Origin: an uncultured Chloroflexota bacterium
GTDB taxonomy: Bacteria; Chloroflexota; UBA11872; VXNJ01
Reading direction: 5' to 3'
Length of the DNA stretch: 64,000 bases
Assembly: GCA_913043205.1 (NCBI GenBank)
Contig: CAJWLF010000008.1
Span: 1 to 64,000 of the forward strand
Below are positions 1 to 9,928 of the stretch, in pieces (position 1 is the first letter of the stretch; every line of letters begins with the position of its first letter). The notes beneath the pieces were generated by a model. The model searched no databases. It was given only the letters and a program-made list of their open reading frames with translations, and was not told the DNA's origin. Position numbers and translations under genes: made by a program.

Positions 1-1711
<1,711 letters not shown>

Positions 1712-1768
1712 TCCCTGTATCTTTCATGTGGGTGGTCAACTCAATATCGGATGCTATAGATGGAACCT

Positions 1769-2059
1769 TTATTGAAGGATTGCCAGAATATCTCTTTCGC
1801 TAATGATCAGGTACTCGGTACCATCAAATTTGATTTCAGTTCCGGCATATTTTGCAAACAACACTCGATCACCTTTTTTGACTTCGAGCTCTTGTATTGT
1901 TCCACTATCGTTACGGGAACCCGGCCCTACCTCGACAACGTTGCCTTCCATAGGCTTTTCTTTTGCAGTGTCTGGCAGAACTAGTCCGGAACTAGTGACT
2001 TCATCACGTTCTTCAGGCTGGACCAATATTCGGTCGCCTAGAGGCTTAACTTTTGACAT
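1769..2059 (-). CDS. groS: Co-chaperonin GroES
   Basis: This is the 10-kDa lid of the GroEL folding chamber. The 96 residues match the family length. The N-terminal KPLGDRILVQ, the central VEVGPG and the KKGDRVLFAKYAGTEI block are typical, and the ORF ends with the usual ISERDILAIL. The ATG start is preceded by AGGAG at good spacing (TTACAGGAGAATCGAGAG before ATG). It is the first gene of the groS-groL operon on the minus strand. The 170 nt upstream hold no CIRCE-type inverted repeat that I can see, so HrcA control is not supported here. Confidence 0.97.
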   Translation of the reverse strand: MSKVKPLGDRILVQPEERDEVTSSGLVLPDTAKEKPMEGNVVEVGPGSRNDSGTIQELEVKKGDRVLFAKYAGTEIKFDGTEYLIISERDILAILQ

Positions 2060-2232
2060 CTCTCGATTCTCCTGTAATTCGATTACTTCAAAGACTGAAC
2101 TACTTTTGACCGGCGGCTACGAATATTAGCTTTATTTGTAACCAACTTCACCGGCGACTGCCAAGCATAATCAGCCATCACGCGTCTCGCAATAGTAATT
2201 TAAATATATTGAGCGATTAGGAAGGGTAAAAA

Positions 2233-3516
2233 TCAACATGAGAAGTTTGGTTGAGAGGCTAAAAATGGGATAGTTTGGGGTCCCTGAGGTATTACACAAA
2301 TCTTTCCTGTGCGGTCATGTTCGCGCAGTTTTCGGACGGTGTTTTCTATGTTTTTACATGGAGTACAGCCGATTTGAGTGATCTGTTCTTCCGACAGATA
2401 ATCGGACATGATATGGATACGAGATTTCTGTTGTATCAGTGCCAGCACTTGGGCCTGCCACTGATCTATTTCCGGCGTGTTTCTAGATTCAATAATTTTT
2501 GATAGTTTTGCAGGGTTGTGTCCAGATCCAATCATTTTTTCAAAGTTATTGTGTCCTAAACCTTCCCGGCATTCGGCTGCAATTATGATGTGCCCTCCGG
2601 GTTTTACGGCTCTAGATCCCGCGGATATTCCTTTGACGGATTGATAGAAATTCAAATCAAGGGGCCAACCGCTGTTAGTTGTTATTACGACATCGAACAG
2701 TTCAGTGATCGGCTGCATAGATACGGATCTGGAATGATGACAGCCAGCATTGTGGGCGACTTTCAATGATCCTGCGAAAACTGCCGTTATTTGTTTGTTG
2801 GAGTTTAAGGTTACATTTAGGATCATGTCAGGGGCACACAGTAGGGCTGCTTCTCGTTGTTCTTCAAACACAGGATTCCCTTCTGTCTCTCCCCATGTGG
2901 AGTTGCTGTCACCAATCATGTTGGCGTCATGGTTGGCAAGGATGGATTCTGCAGATGCTACTCCTGGAAGAGTAAGTTTTGCTCCACCGCTGAAACCTGC
3001 GAAGAAGTGGGGTTCGATGAATCCAGTTGTTATCCTGATATCCGCTTCCACATACTCTCTATTTAGCGCTACAGGCCTGCCGCTAGAGGTGTGACCGACA
3101 AAGACATTGCATGAGGCGGTTCGAGGTTTTGGCGAGATAATTCTGAACCGAGAAACAAGCTCAGGCCCCAGCATTGTTAGTAATTCAGACTTAGTGTTGG
3201 GGCGGTGTAAGCCAATGGCATTTATTAGGACTATGTTTTTATCGGGTACGTGATCTAGTTCGCTAACCAACTCGGTAATCATCAGTTTGGATGGGGCTGG
3301 GCGGGTTATATCACAAAACACAATGGCTACAGTGTGATTAGATTTTGCGAGGTAGGATAGCGGAACGGTATCCAAAGGCATCTTTAGGGCTGACTTTATG
3401 CAAGTAGATGGATCTTCAAGTGGCGGCTCGTAGCTAGGCTCAACTAATGTTGTGTGTTTCGCAGGAAGGCGTAGGTTTAGATTAGACTCACCGTATGCTA
3501 ATTTGTAGTTTTGCAT
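2233..3516 (-). CDS. LarA-family nickel-pincer racemase/epimerase
   Basis: This belongs to the LarA (DUF2088) family, 427 residues. Lactate racemase LarA uses a nickel pincer nucleotide bound to a lysine to move a hydride at the alpha-hydroxy carbon. The family residues are at H104 (GLHRPNT), H170 (GFIEPHFFAG), K180 (GGAKLTLPG) and H196 (ILANH), with the same spacing as in characterised lactate racemase; DITRP near residue 70 is also present. The residues for the Ni-pincer chemistry are therefore intact. The substrate may be lactate or another 2-hydroxy acid, because the family is broad. No larB, larC or larE lies in the window. It is divergent from the cyclase gene across an intergenic region with a 13-nt inverted repeat. 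Confidence 0.85.
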   Translation of the reverse strand: MQNYKLAYGESNLNLRLPAKHTTLVEPSYEPPLEDPSTCIKSALKMPLDTVPLSYLAKSNHTVAIVFCDITRPAPSKLMITELVSELDHVPDKNIVLINAIGLHRPNTKSELLTMLGPELVSRFRIISPKPRTASCNVFVGHTSSGRPVALNREYVEADIRITTGFIEPHFFAGFSGGAKLTLPGVASAESILANHDANMIGDSNSTWGETEGNPVFEEQREAALLCAPDMILNVTLNSNKQITAVFAGSLKVAHNAGCHHSRSVSMQPITELFDVVITTNSGWPLDLNFYQSVKGISAGSRAVKPGGHIIIAAECREGLGHNNFEKMIGSGHNPAKLSKIIESRNTPEIDQWQAQVLALIQQKSRIHIMSDYLSEEQITQIGCTPCKNIENTVRKLREHDRTGKICVIPQGPQTIPFLASQPNFSC

Positions 3517-3583
3517 CTCTACTCCAACGGCTAGCTATACGGTTCGATCAGTTTAGCCCCTAATCGCATCGCAGACTACCGTA

Positions 3584-3715
3584 CTCAGCGCTTGTTATTT
3601 AGCTATTTTGTTCGGCAGCGGGATAATTTTCTCAATCGCCTAGAGAATTAAGGTAATCCTAAGATTGGTGTTGTGTTAACATAATACCCTGGCTAGTCTC
3701 CCAACAAGCGCTGAG
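3584..3715. promoter_or_regulatory. 13-nt perfect inverted repeat in a divergent intergenic region
   Basis: CTCAGCGCTTGTT (3584-3596) and AACAAGCGCTGAG (3703-3715) are exact reverse complements separated by 106 nt, between the divergent larA-like and cyclase-family genes. A related GAGGCGCTGTT follows at about 3728-3738. Each arm contains a near-palindromic CAGCGCTTG core, so the sites could be paired operators of one regulator. The spacing is too long for a terminator. No regulator gene is adjacent. Confidence 0.4.
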
Positions 3716-3811
3716 ATTCTGCGAACTGAGGCGCTGTTTAATCCGGTGGTGTTACCCAGGGAAATGTAATTTTTTCGATGTGTGACCGTTTCCATAGTCA
3801 ACCTAGTGGTT

Positions 3812-4486
3812 ATGCCACGAATGAATCATTCTAAAGGAGTAGGTGTCACGAAAATTCACGACATAACGATCCCAATAGGGCCTTCAACTCCGCTGTGGCC
3901 GGATGACCCGGACATATCGTTGGAGCCGGCTTCTAGGATAGCGAATGGAGATGTATCAAACGTCACGTTACTGACCATGGGTACACATTCAGGGACCCAC
4001 ATCGATCCTCCTGCTCACTTTTTTGACGGTACCGCCACAGTGGACAGGATCGAGCTTAGTCTGCTCTGCGGGCCGGCATTTGTAGCGGAGATCAATGCGG
4101 TAGAACGTATAGGTCGTGAACATCTTGATGCGGCCAAGATACCACCTGGTGTGCGCAGGCTTCTCCTAAAGACTTCAAATTCATCTAAAGAGCTGATGTC
4201 ACGACCTGATTTTGATGCAAATTTTGTAAGTTTGTCTCCGTCTGGGGCTCGTTGGATTGTGGATCATGGAGTGCAAGTTGTGGGGATTGACTACTTGTCG
4301 GTAGAGGCGCACAGTGATCTAAATCACGATACGCACAGAGTGTTACTTGGTAACCGCCTGTCTGTCTTGGAAGGGTTAGACCTACGTTCTATAGACACAG
4401 GACACTATTTATTATTTGCTCTACCGTTGAAAATCGCTCGTGGTGATGGTGCGCCTGTGCGTGCTGTCCTTGTTGAAAATATATGA
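3812..4486 (+). CDS. Cyclase-family metal-dependent hydrolase (kynurenine formamidase fold)
   Basis: This is a member of the cyclase family (PF04199), which includes bacterial kynurenine formamidase KynB and isatin hydrolase. The signature HSGTHIDPPAHF (about residues 59-70) carries the metal-binding His and Asp residues. The N-terminal DITIPIGPSTPLWPDDP is also typical. The length of about 224 residues fits the family. The start is uncertain: the track begins at a GTG at 3782, but ATG at 3812 or 3821 is nearer the first conserved block. The substrate cannot be told from sequence, and no tryptophan-degradation genes are adjacent. Confidence 0.85.
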   Translation: MPRMNHSKGVGVTKIHDITIPIGPSTPLWPDDPDISLEPASRIANGDVSNVTLLTMGTHSGTHIDPPAHFFDGTATVDRIELSLLCGPAFVAEINAVERIGREHLDAAKIPPGVRRLLLKTSNSSKELMSRPDFDANFVSLSPSGARWIVDHGVQVVGIDYLSVEAHSDLNHDTHRVLLGNRLSVLEGLDLRSIDTGHYLLFALPLKIARGDGAPVRAVLVENI

Positions 4487-4553
4487 GCGTTTATGGGGTT
4501 CAATTATGATGCAGCTGGCACAACGGTGACTTGTTTTTGATTTGGTTGTGAAG

Positions 4554-5471
4554 ATGAGTTCTACAGTACCAAAATCCGACTTTGAGATTCATGTTCAGGA
4601 ATTCCTCGACTACTTACAAGAGAGTCGTGGATTGTCCAGTAATACATTGTCTGCATATGGTAACGATATACGTCAGTACGCAGATTATTTGATCGATGCT
4701 GGATTCGATGATTGGGTGGTGCCAAGTTCTGTTGTAAATTTATTCATTGGTTCTTTGATTGACAGGGAATATCAGCCATCGTCTCAGGCAAGAAAGCTTG
4801 CAGCGGTAAAAGCGATGTATCGATATCTGCTGGATCGAGGTCATGTCCAATCTGATCCTAGTTCTAGTCTTGGAAGCGCACGTGTAGCAAAAAAGAAGCC
4901 GAAAATAATTTCGATTGCTGAAATTGATAGGCTGCTCGCATCAGCATCGGGCGGGGATTCTCCGGAAGATTACCGGGATAGCGCTATGCTTGAACTTCTA
5001 TATGCAACAGGGATGCGAGTAAGTGAGATCGTTTCTCTAGATGTCGCAGATATTGACCTAGTAGAAGATTGTGTAACTTGTTCTAGAGGGGCAACCAGGC
5101 AGCGTACTATTTCGTTTGGCCCTCGAGTTAAGAATGCAGTGTTGGCTTACAATCGGCACGGGCGTCTGCGTCTTTTGCGTTCGAAGATTGAAAAAGCACA
5201 GTTTTTGAATCACCGAGGCAACCGACTGACTAGGCAGGGGTTCTGGCTGATCATTAAAGGACATGCTGCACGAGCTAGGATTTCTAGTCACATCACTCCA
5301 CATACCCTCAGACATTCATTCGCGGCTCACCAGTTAAATGCTAGCGGGTCTGTGCCAGAAGTGCAGTCTATGCTTGGTCATGCGAGCCCTATAACTACCC
5401 AAGTCTATTTGGATGTTATTAGGGATAAGGACAGCGAGGGTAAAAAGCCTTTGCCAGGATCCACACACTAA
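4554..5471 (+). CDS. Tyrosine recombinase, XerC/XerD-like, atypical beta-hairpin
   Basis: This tyrosine site-specific recombinase has the size of XerC/D (about 305 residues). An N-terminal SAM-like DNA-binding domain (about 15-95) precedes the catalytic domain. Visible catalytic residues are Arg in ATGMRVSE (about 155), HxxR in HTLRHSF (about 250-253), His in LGHAS (about 276) and Tyr in TQVYLDV (about 285). The beta-hairpin lysine, normally in GKGxKxR, is missing: the aligned segment reads SRGATRQR. It may still act in chromosome dimer resolution, or it may be a diverged paralogue. It sits 21 nt before punA, which suggests co-transcription. The ATG at 4554 is chosen over the TTG at 4542. Confidence 0.85.
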   Translation: MSSTVPKSDFEIHVQEFLDYLQESRGLSSNTLSAYGNDIRQYADYLIDAGFDDWVVPSSVVNLFIGSLIDREYQPSSQARKLAAVKAMYRYLLDRGHVQSDPSSSLGSARVAKKKPKIISIAEIDRLLASASGGDSPEDYRDSAMLELLYATGMRVSEIVSLDVADIDLVEDCVTCSRGATRQRTISFGPRVKNAVLAYNRHGRLRLLRSKIEKAQFLNHRGNRLTRQGFWLIIKGHAARARISSHITPHTLRHSFAAHQLNASGSVPEVQSMLGHASPITTQVYLDVIRDKDSEGKKPLPGSTH

Positions 5472-5491
5472 GGGATTGGGTTAAGGAAAGG

Positions 5492-6361
5492 TTGTCAGCA
5501 AGCTCGCTGAACACGAATGTGAGGTCTGCGGCCGACTTTATTCTGGAAAAGTGTGACTACCCTATAAGAATGGCTGTCATTCTGGGGTCAGGGCTCGATC
5601 CGGTTAAGGCGTCGATGGAGATCATTCATTCGATCAGATATAAGGACATTCCAGGGTTTCCAGAAGTTGCAGTTCGTGGCCATATGGGAGAATTGTGCAT
5701 TGGGAAAATTAATGGTGTAGGGGCTCTGATTATGAGTGGTCGTGCTCATTTTTATGAGTCTGGGTCAATGGTACCTCTGGTTACCCAAATACGTGTCTTG
5801 TGTGGTTGTGGCATTGATGTTCTTGTTCTGACCAATGCGGCGGGTTCTGTGACATCAGACCTTAAGCCTGGAGACATCATGCTTATTCGTGACCACATAT
5901 GTTTCCCAGGATTGATGGGGTACAACCCGCTACTTGAAGAAGTTGTAGAATCAGGTGATAGATTTGTGTCCATGTCAGAGGCGTATGATCCCGAAATTAT
6001 TGTGTGGATGGGGCAAGCTGCACACAAGTGCGGATTCTCCCATAGAACTGGCATATATGCTATGGTTTCCGGCCCCAATTATGAAACTCCAGCGGAAGTT
6101 GCGATGTTGAGAAAGCTTGGGGTTTCAGCGGTGGGCATGAGTACGGCAGCGGAGGCGATAGTTGCTCGTCATTGTGGTGTGCGAGTTGCCGGTATATCTG
6201 TTATTACTAATACAGCTGGCGAGAATTTAGGTGGTGGTGAGCACGAATCTATCGTACAGATGGCACAACGCACATCATCTAGTATGGGGCAGCTGGTTTC
6301 GGCGGTGGGTGAGCGTTTGAATTACTTGGATGAGCGCAGTCGCCATAGCAGCCTTAGATAA
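5492..6361 (+). CDS. punA: Purine nucleoside phosphorylase
   Basis: This class I purine nucleoside phosphorylase cleaves purine (deoxy)ribonucleosides with phosphate to base and (deoxy)ribose 1-phosphate. ILGSGLDPV near the N-terminus is the phosphate-binding loop, GRAHFYE is the family GRxHxYE motif, LTNAAGS is the base-site loop, and VSGPNYETPAE and GMSTAAEA complete the active site. The 289 residues are normal for trimeric PNPs. It starts at TTG with a purine-rich TAAGGAAAG just upstream. Its 3' end overlaps the convergent GT2 gene by 40 nt. Its role is purine salvage, possibly linked to apt at 28.6 kb. Confidence 0.92.
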   Translation: MSASSLNTNVRSAADFILEKCDYPIRMAVILGSGLDPVKASMEIIHSIRYKDIPGFPEVAVRGHMGELCIGKINGVGALIMSGRAHFYESGSMVPLVTQIRVLCGCGIDVLVLTNAAGSVTSDLKPGDIMLIRDHICFPGLMGYNPLLEEVVESGDRFVSMSEAYDPEIIVWMGQAAHKCGFSHRTGIYAMVSGPNYETPAEVAMLRKLGVSAVGMSTAAEAIVARHCGVRVAGISVITNTAGENLGGGEHESIVQMAQRTSSSMGQLVSAVGERLNYLDERSRHSSLR

Positions 6362-7011
6362 TTCCAAGCTTCAAGAATACCTGCCTTGCTATTTTCTTCT
6401 GTGCGTCTATCAAACTTAAAACCGATATCTATCACTCTTCTAAATTCAGATTTTGCTAATAATTCGAGCAATATTTTAAACCCCACTGGATTGATATTGG
6501 CACTTCCAACCCGGCTTCTGCGATAAATAAAAAAACCGCTAAGGGGGTCTGATGTGGATCTTGAGGACGGGACAACGAGATATGCTGTTAATCTTGTCAT
6601 CTTGCTGATGATTCTTCGGGCCGGTCCGGACAGCCCTGCATCAGATCCGTTTGTACAATATCGGCTTGCAACTGATAAATCGGCTCCGCCTTCTATGGCT
6701 GACAATAATTTTGGTAGAACTGAAGGAGGATGTTGAAGATCTGCATCCATGATTGCAATGTATTCAGCTTTAGACATGGGAATGGCGTGTAATACGGCGC
6801 TGGCTAATCCCCGCTGTCCTTTGCGATGACTTAGCTTGATATGTTGGTATTGTTGAGCTATTTCCATAATCAGGTTTGTGGTGTCGTCAGCACTGTCATC
6901 TGCGAAAATGATCTCGTGTTTAACCCCTTTCAATGCATTAGATATTTCCTTGACAAGAGTGACGATGTTGCCTCTTTCATTGAAAGTCGGAATGATGATG
7001 GAAAGTTTCAC
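6322..7011 (-). CDS. GT2 glycosyltransferase, polyprenyl-phosphate mannose synthase-like
   Basis: This GT-A fold enzyme resembles dolichol/polyprenyl-phosphate mannose synthase (DPM1). SIIIPTFNERGN starts the nucleotide-sugar fold, ADDSADDT carries the first acidic residues, and MDADLQHPP is the DxD-type metal site; SGFFIYRR and GFKILLELL follow as in DPM1. At 229 residues it is the soluble, membrane-anchor-free type. Such enzymes load a sugar from a nucleotide donor onto polyprenyl phosphate, which GT-C transferases then use. That fits the GT-C/YYY cluster at 14.7-23 kb, though the link is inference. It is convergent with punA. Confidence 0.85.
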   Translation of the reverse strand: MKLSIIIPTFNERGNIVTLVKEISNALKGVKHEIIFADDSADDTTNLIMEIAQQYQHIKLSHRKGQRGLASAVLHAIPMSKAEYIAIMDADLQHPPSVLPKLLSAIEGGADLSVASRYCTNGSDAGLSGPARRIISKMTRLTAYLVVPSSRSTSDPLSGFFIYRRSRVGSANINPVGFKILLELLAKSEFRRVIDIGFKFDRRTEENSKAGILEAWNYLRLLWRLRSSK

Positions 7012-7099
7012 AGATTTTGCGATCGATGGGTAACGAGAGTTCGAGCACTGGAATCCTGATGTTTGCTCGGAAAGGATTGAGTGTCCAGTTTCAAATACA

Positions 7100-8038
7100 T
7101 TACACGACCATCATGCGAAGATAGCTTTCGTAGCGATGTGAAGGGATATTATTGTCATTTACTGCACGCTTGACTGCGCAACCGGCATTATCCACGTGTG
7201 TACAGAATTGATCCTGGCAATTTCCCTGGTGTGCTTCGAATTCCCGGAAGTGGTTTGCTAGTTCTTTAGGTGGAACATCATCGACTCCAAAGGAACGTAA
7301 TCCTGGCACATCTACCACCCAACATCCGTTCCCTAAATCGTAAGCTTTTGAGCTGGAAGTTGCATGTCTACCTTTGCTAGTGGTTGTATTTACTGACAAA
7401 GTGGTTAGATTGGATAGACCCGTCAGAGCTCGTATTATTGAAGTCTTACCAGAACCAGATGGTCCAACCAATGCAGTAAGCCCTGCAGGGAGGGATCTTC
7501 TAAGTGCGTCTATACCTTCGCCTGTTAGTGCTGTTGTTTTGAGAACCGGGTAATCTATCTTGGAGTAATTTTGCAACATACTATCTAGGCCAGACTGTTC
7601 CTCTAATAGGTCCAGTTTATTTACGCAAATCGATGCGTTAATGCCTGCATATTGGGCACCGACTAGCATGCGGTCAAGCAATCTGAATCTGCGAGTCTGT
7701 AATCTAGAGTCCTCCGTCACCGGCAATACAAACATAGCCAATGCGAGATTTACAGCAAGCTCACTGCGTTTCCGAACTGATCCGTGTTCATCCATCGTTC
7801 GGGTCAGCTTGGATTCCCGAGGCAATATCGTATTTAGCACTAACGTGCCAGATCTAATCCCAATTAACACTCGATCCCCAACTCGCAGTGGGTTTTTGCC
7901 GCCAGCATCACGGATAATACGCCCCGGAACGTGAAATTGCACCTCTGAATGTGCAACTGATGCACGACAGTGAGTACGTTGCACCTCTGTTACTGTGCCG
8001 AATAGGTTTTCCTCTGGGTTGTTTCTACAGTCAGGCAC
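7100..8038 (-). CDS. rsgA: Ribosome small-subunit biogenesis GTPase RsgA
   Basis: RsgA (YjeQ) is a circularly permuted GTPase that checks late 30S assembly. An N-terminal OB-fold is followed by the G domain in permuted order: NKLDL (G4) comes before GPSGSGKTS (G1, P-loop) and DVPGLRSFG (G3). The C-terminal zinc site shows the expected Cys/His set in NCQDQFCTHVDNAGC. The length (312) is typical. The start is GTG at 8038 and I see no strong ribosome binding site. It is a monocistronic minus-strand gene downstream of a possible membrane microprotein. Confidence 0.95.
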   Translation of the reverse strand: MPDCRNNPEENLFGTVTEVQRTHCRASVAHSEVQFHVPGRIIRDAGGKNPLRVGDRVLIGIRSGTLVLNTILPRESKLTRTMDEHGSVRKRSELAVNLALAMFVLPVTEDSRLQTRRFRLLDRMLVGAQYAGINASICVNKLDLLEEQSGLDSMLQNYSKIDYPVLKTTALTGEGIDALRRSLPAGLTALVGPSGSGKTSIIRALTGLSNLTTLSVNTTTSKGRHATSSSKAYDLGNGCWVVDVPGLRSFGVDDVPPKELANHFREFEAHQGNCQDQFCTHVDNAGCAVKRAVNDNNIPSHRYESYLRMMVV

Positions 8039-8083
8039 TGGCTAAGTGACAAAATAGATATGACGGGCAAGAAGACCCTGCTT

Positions 8084-8185
8084 CTAATGCCGTTTCCGGC
8101 CCTGATTTACGATCGCACATAATCCTATGATTCCCGATGATGCCAACGTCACAGCAGCTAACAGCTGTAGGGGGCTATCCAACAT
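8084..8185 (-). CDS. Possible single-span membrane microprotein (33 aa)
   Basis: This short ORF, below the track cutoff, lies between rsgA and ispH on the minus strand. It starts at ATG and reads MLDSPLQLLAAVTLASSGII, continuing GLCAIVNQGRKRH before TAG. One clean hydrophobic segment followed by a basic tail is the usual layout of bacterial one-span microproteins. The upstream Shine-Dalgarno is weak (AAAGAT). No family is recognised. Chance cannot be excluded at this length. Confidence 0.3.
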   Translation of the reverse strand: MLDSPLQLLAAVTLASSGIIGLCAIVNQGRKRH

Positions 8186-8269
8186 TTCTAAAATCTTTGT
8201 GATTTACACTTGGTTCGTATCCACATACTAACTGTAATGAGCCGTATGTAAGCAATAATTATGGCCCGT

Positions 8270-8310
8270 AATACACCAAGTGTATTCTTGAATTTAGCCG
8301 ACAACTGTCG
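8270..8310. promoter_or_regulatory. Two adjacent palindromes upstream of ispH
   Basis: AATACAC-caa-GTGTATT (8270-8286) is a perfect 7-bp dyad, and CGACA-ac-TGTCG (8299-8310) follows 12 nt later. Both lie in the leader before the likely ispH start at 8376. They may be operator half-sites or part of a transcript hairpin. No factor is identifiable. Confidence 0.3.
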
Positions 8311-8375
8311 AAACATCTGTGTATATTGTCTTATTATTTACAAGCTCGTCTGGCTTTTTGGAGGTGTTTGTTATA

Positions 8376-9242
8376 TTGAAGGTTATATCGGTTAATCCCA
8401 GAGGATATTGTCACGGAGTCGTGACTGCTATGACCATGGCGAGGAATCTGGCGAAAGAATCTAAAGATCCTCTGTATATGCTGGGATATCTAGTACACAA
8501 CGAACATATGACTGATGAATTGGCTGATTTGGGCATTGAGCTAATTGACAGTGATGACAGATTAGAAGGATTAGACAAAATAAGCGACGGCACTGTCATA
8601 TTCACTGCGCATGGGGTATCACCTGCAGTCAGGGAAAAGGTAAAGAATAAAGGGCTGGAGGCTGTGGATACAACGTGTAGTGATGTTCAAGTGACTCACG
8701 ACTTGATTGTGGATTTGGTTGAGACTGGTTATGACATAATCTATGTTGGGCGTCGTGGGCATCCCGAGGCTGAAGGATGCCTTGGTGAAGCTCCCGATAG
8801 GATTTATTTGGTAGAAAAGCCTGAGGACGTGGATCGATTACATATCGAATCTGGCAAGGTCGCTGTTACAACTCAGACCACGCTGAGTATTTGGGACACC
8901 GCTGACACTATTCGAGCCGTGCGCAATAGGTTCCCGCACGTAGAGGTCTACAATGAAATTTGTCGTGCAACACAGGATCGACAGGAGGCTGTTATTGAAG
9001 CTGCCGCTGAAGCGGATGTTGTAATTGTAGTTGGTAGTGAACGTAGTTCTAATTCAAATCGCCTGGTGGATGTAGCTAGGACAGTGGCTGGCAAGCCAGC
9101 GTATCTTGTCGATACGGTTGACGATTTACAGGCTGAATGGTTTAAAAATGTTGACTCAGTTGCAGTAACCTCTGGCGCTTCAACACCGTCTAGGCTTACA
9201 CGCGAAGTCATTAGCGTTCTTACTGACGGGGTCTGCACATAA
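8376..9242 (+). CDS. ispH: 4-hydroxy-3-methylbut-2-enyl diphosphate reductase
   Basis: IspH is the [4Fe-4S] enzyme of the last MEP-pathway step, giving IPP and DMAPP. The three cluster cysteines are in GYCHGV, DTTCSDVQ and NEICRATQDRQ. The substrate histidines are in VHNEHM, TAHGVSP and GHPEAEG, and the last motif also holds the catalytic Glu. SERSSNSNRL near the C-terminus is the usual substrate clamp. The track starts at 8319, but TTG at 8376 with GGAGG 11 nt upstream puts the start directly before VISVNPRGYCHG and gives about 288 residues, closer to family length. Confidence 0.95.
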   Translation: MKVISVNPRGYCHGVVTAMTMARNLAKESKDPLYMLGYLVHNEHMTDELADLGIELIDSDDRLEGLDKISDGTVIFTAHGVSPAVREKVKNKGLEAVDTTCSDVQVTHDLIVDLVETGYDIIYVGRRGHPEAEGCLGEAPDRIYLVEKPEDVDRLHIESGKVAVTTQTTLSIWDTADTIRAVRNRFPHVEVYNEICRATQDRQEAVIEAAAEADVVIVVGSERSSNSNRLVDVARTVAGKPAYLVDTVDDLQAEWFKNVDSVAVTSGASTPSRLTREVISVLTDGVCT

Positions 9243-9257
9243 TCTGCAGCTGGACTT

Positions 9258-9812
9258 CTATGCTTTTCGCAACTCTTCTCTTACAAGGTCCCAGCTGAAA
9301 AGTTCTCCGTTAGGCATTCGAGCTCCGATATCGTCAAAAGCTACTCTTCCTTCGTCTGATGGGTCCCACAATTGTGTAGGGAAATTAGTCAATATTGCAG
9401 TTTTGTCTAATCCTGTAACAAATCCGTGCAAAACACCTATTGGTATCATTGTGGCGTATTGACCACCATCATTGTTTGATTCCCCCATTCGCAACAAGTT
9501 CAGAGTGCCATTAGTGGGTGAATCGATTCTATTGTCATACATGCCCAATACGATGTCTCCATCAATCACAGCAAAGCGGTCGATTTGATGGCTATGTATG
9601 TGCCATTTGTCTTCATCACGAGCGATTCCAGCGTGTGTTCGAGAGAAATAACACTGCGCAAATGGCAATGTGTCGGCATCGTAGAAGTCTTCCCAAGAAG
9701 CCTTTAATGTCTCTACGAGGTCGCCACGATTGTCCTTGTTTACTTGGAGCTTGCGAATGCGTACTCCTTCGATGAGAGAATCTGATTGAAATGGGTCATT
9801 GAAAAAATGCAT
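9258..9812 (-). CDS. RmlC-like cupin (dTDP-4-dehydrorhamnose 3,5-epimerase-related)
   Basis: This 184-residue cupin resembles dTDP-sugar 3,5-epimerases. GVRIRKLQVNKDNRGDLVE near the N-terminus, the AQCYFSRTHAGIARDEDKWH region and the HIHSHQIDRFAVIDGDIVLG strand pair match the double-stranded beta-helix. PIGVLHGFV is the later strand with the RmlC-type His. The usual epimerase HxxR is altered to RTHAG, so true sugar epimerase activity is uncertain. No other rml genes are adjacent. It is convergent with ispH, 15 nt apart. Confidence 0.7.
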   Translation of the reverse strand: MHFFNDPFQSDSLIEGVRIRKLQVNKDNRGDLVETLKASWEDFYDADTLPFAQCYFSRTHAGIARDEDKWHIHSHQIDRFAVIDGDIVLGMYDNRIDSPTNGTLNLLRMGESNNDGGQYATMIPIGVLHGFVTGLDKTAILTNFPTQLWDPSDEGRVAFDDIGARMPNGELFSWDLVREELRKA

Positions 9813-9928
9813 TAGTTGCCTGAAGTTCTTTTCGCATAATTAATCACAGGGCATTATGGTTTGTATGGGCATGGCTGCCAACAGAACTGACAAAGTGATG
9901 TTAGGGATATACATGGAGATGCTAGCTT

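Noticed and set aside
2060-2232. CIRCE/HrcA operator before groS
   Set aside because: No TTAGCACTC-N9-GAGTGCTAA-like repeat is present.
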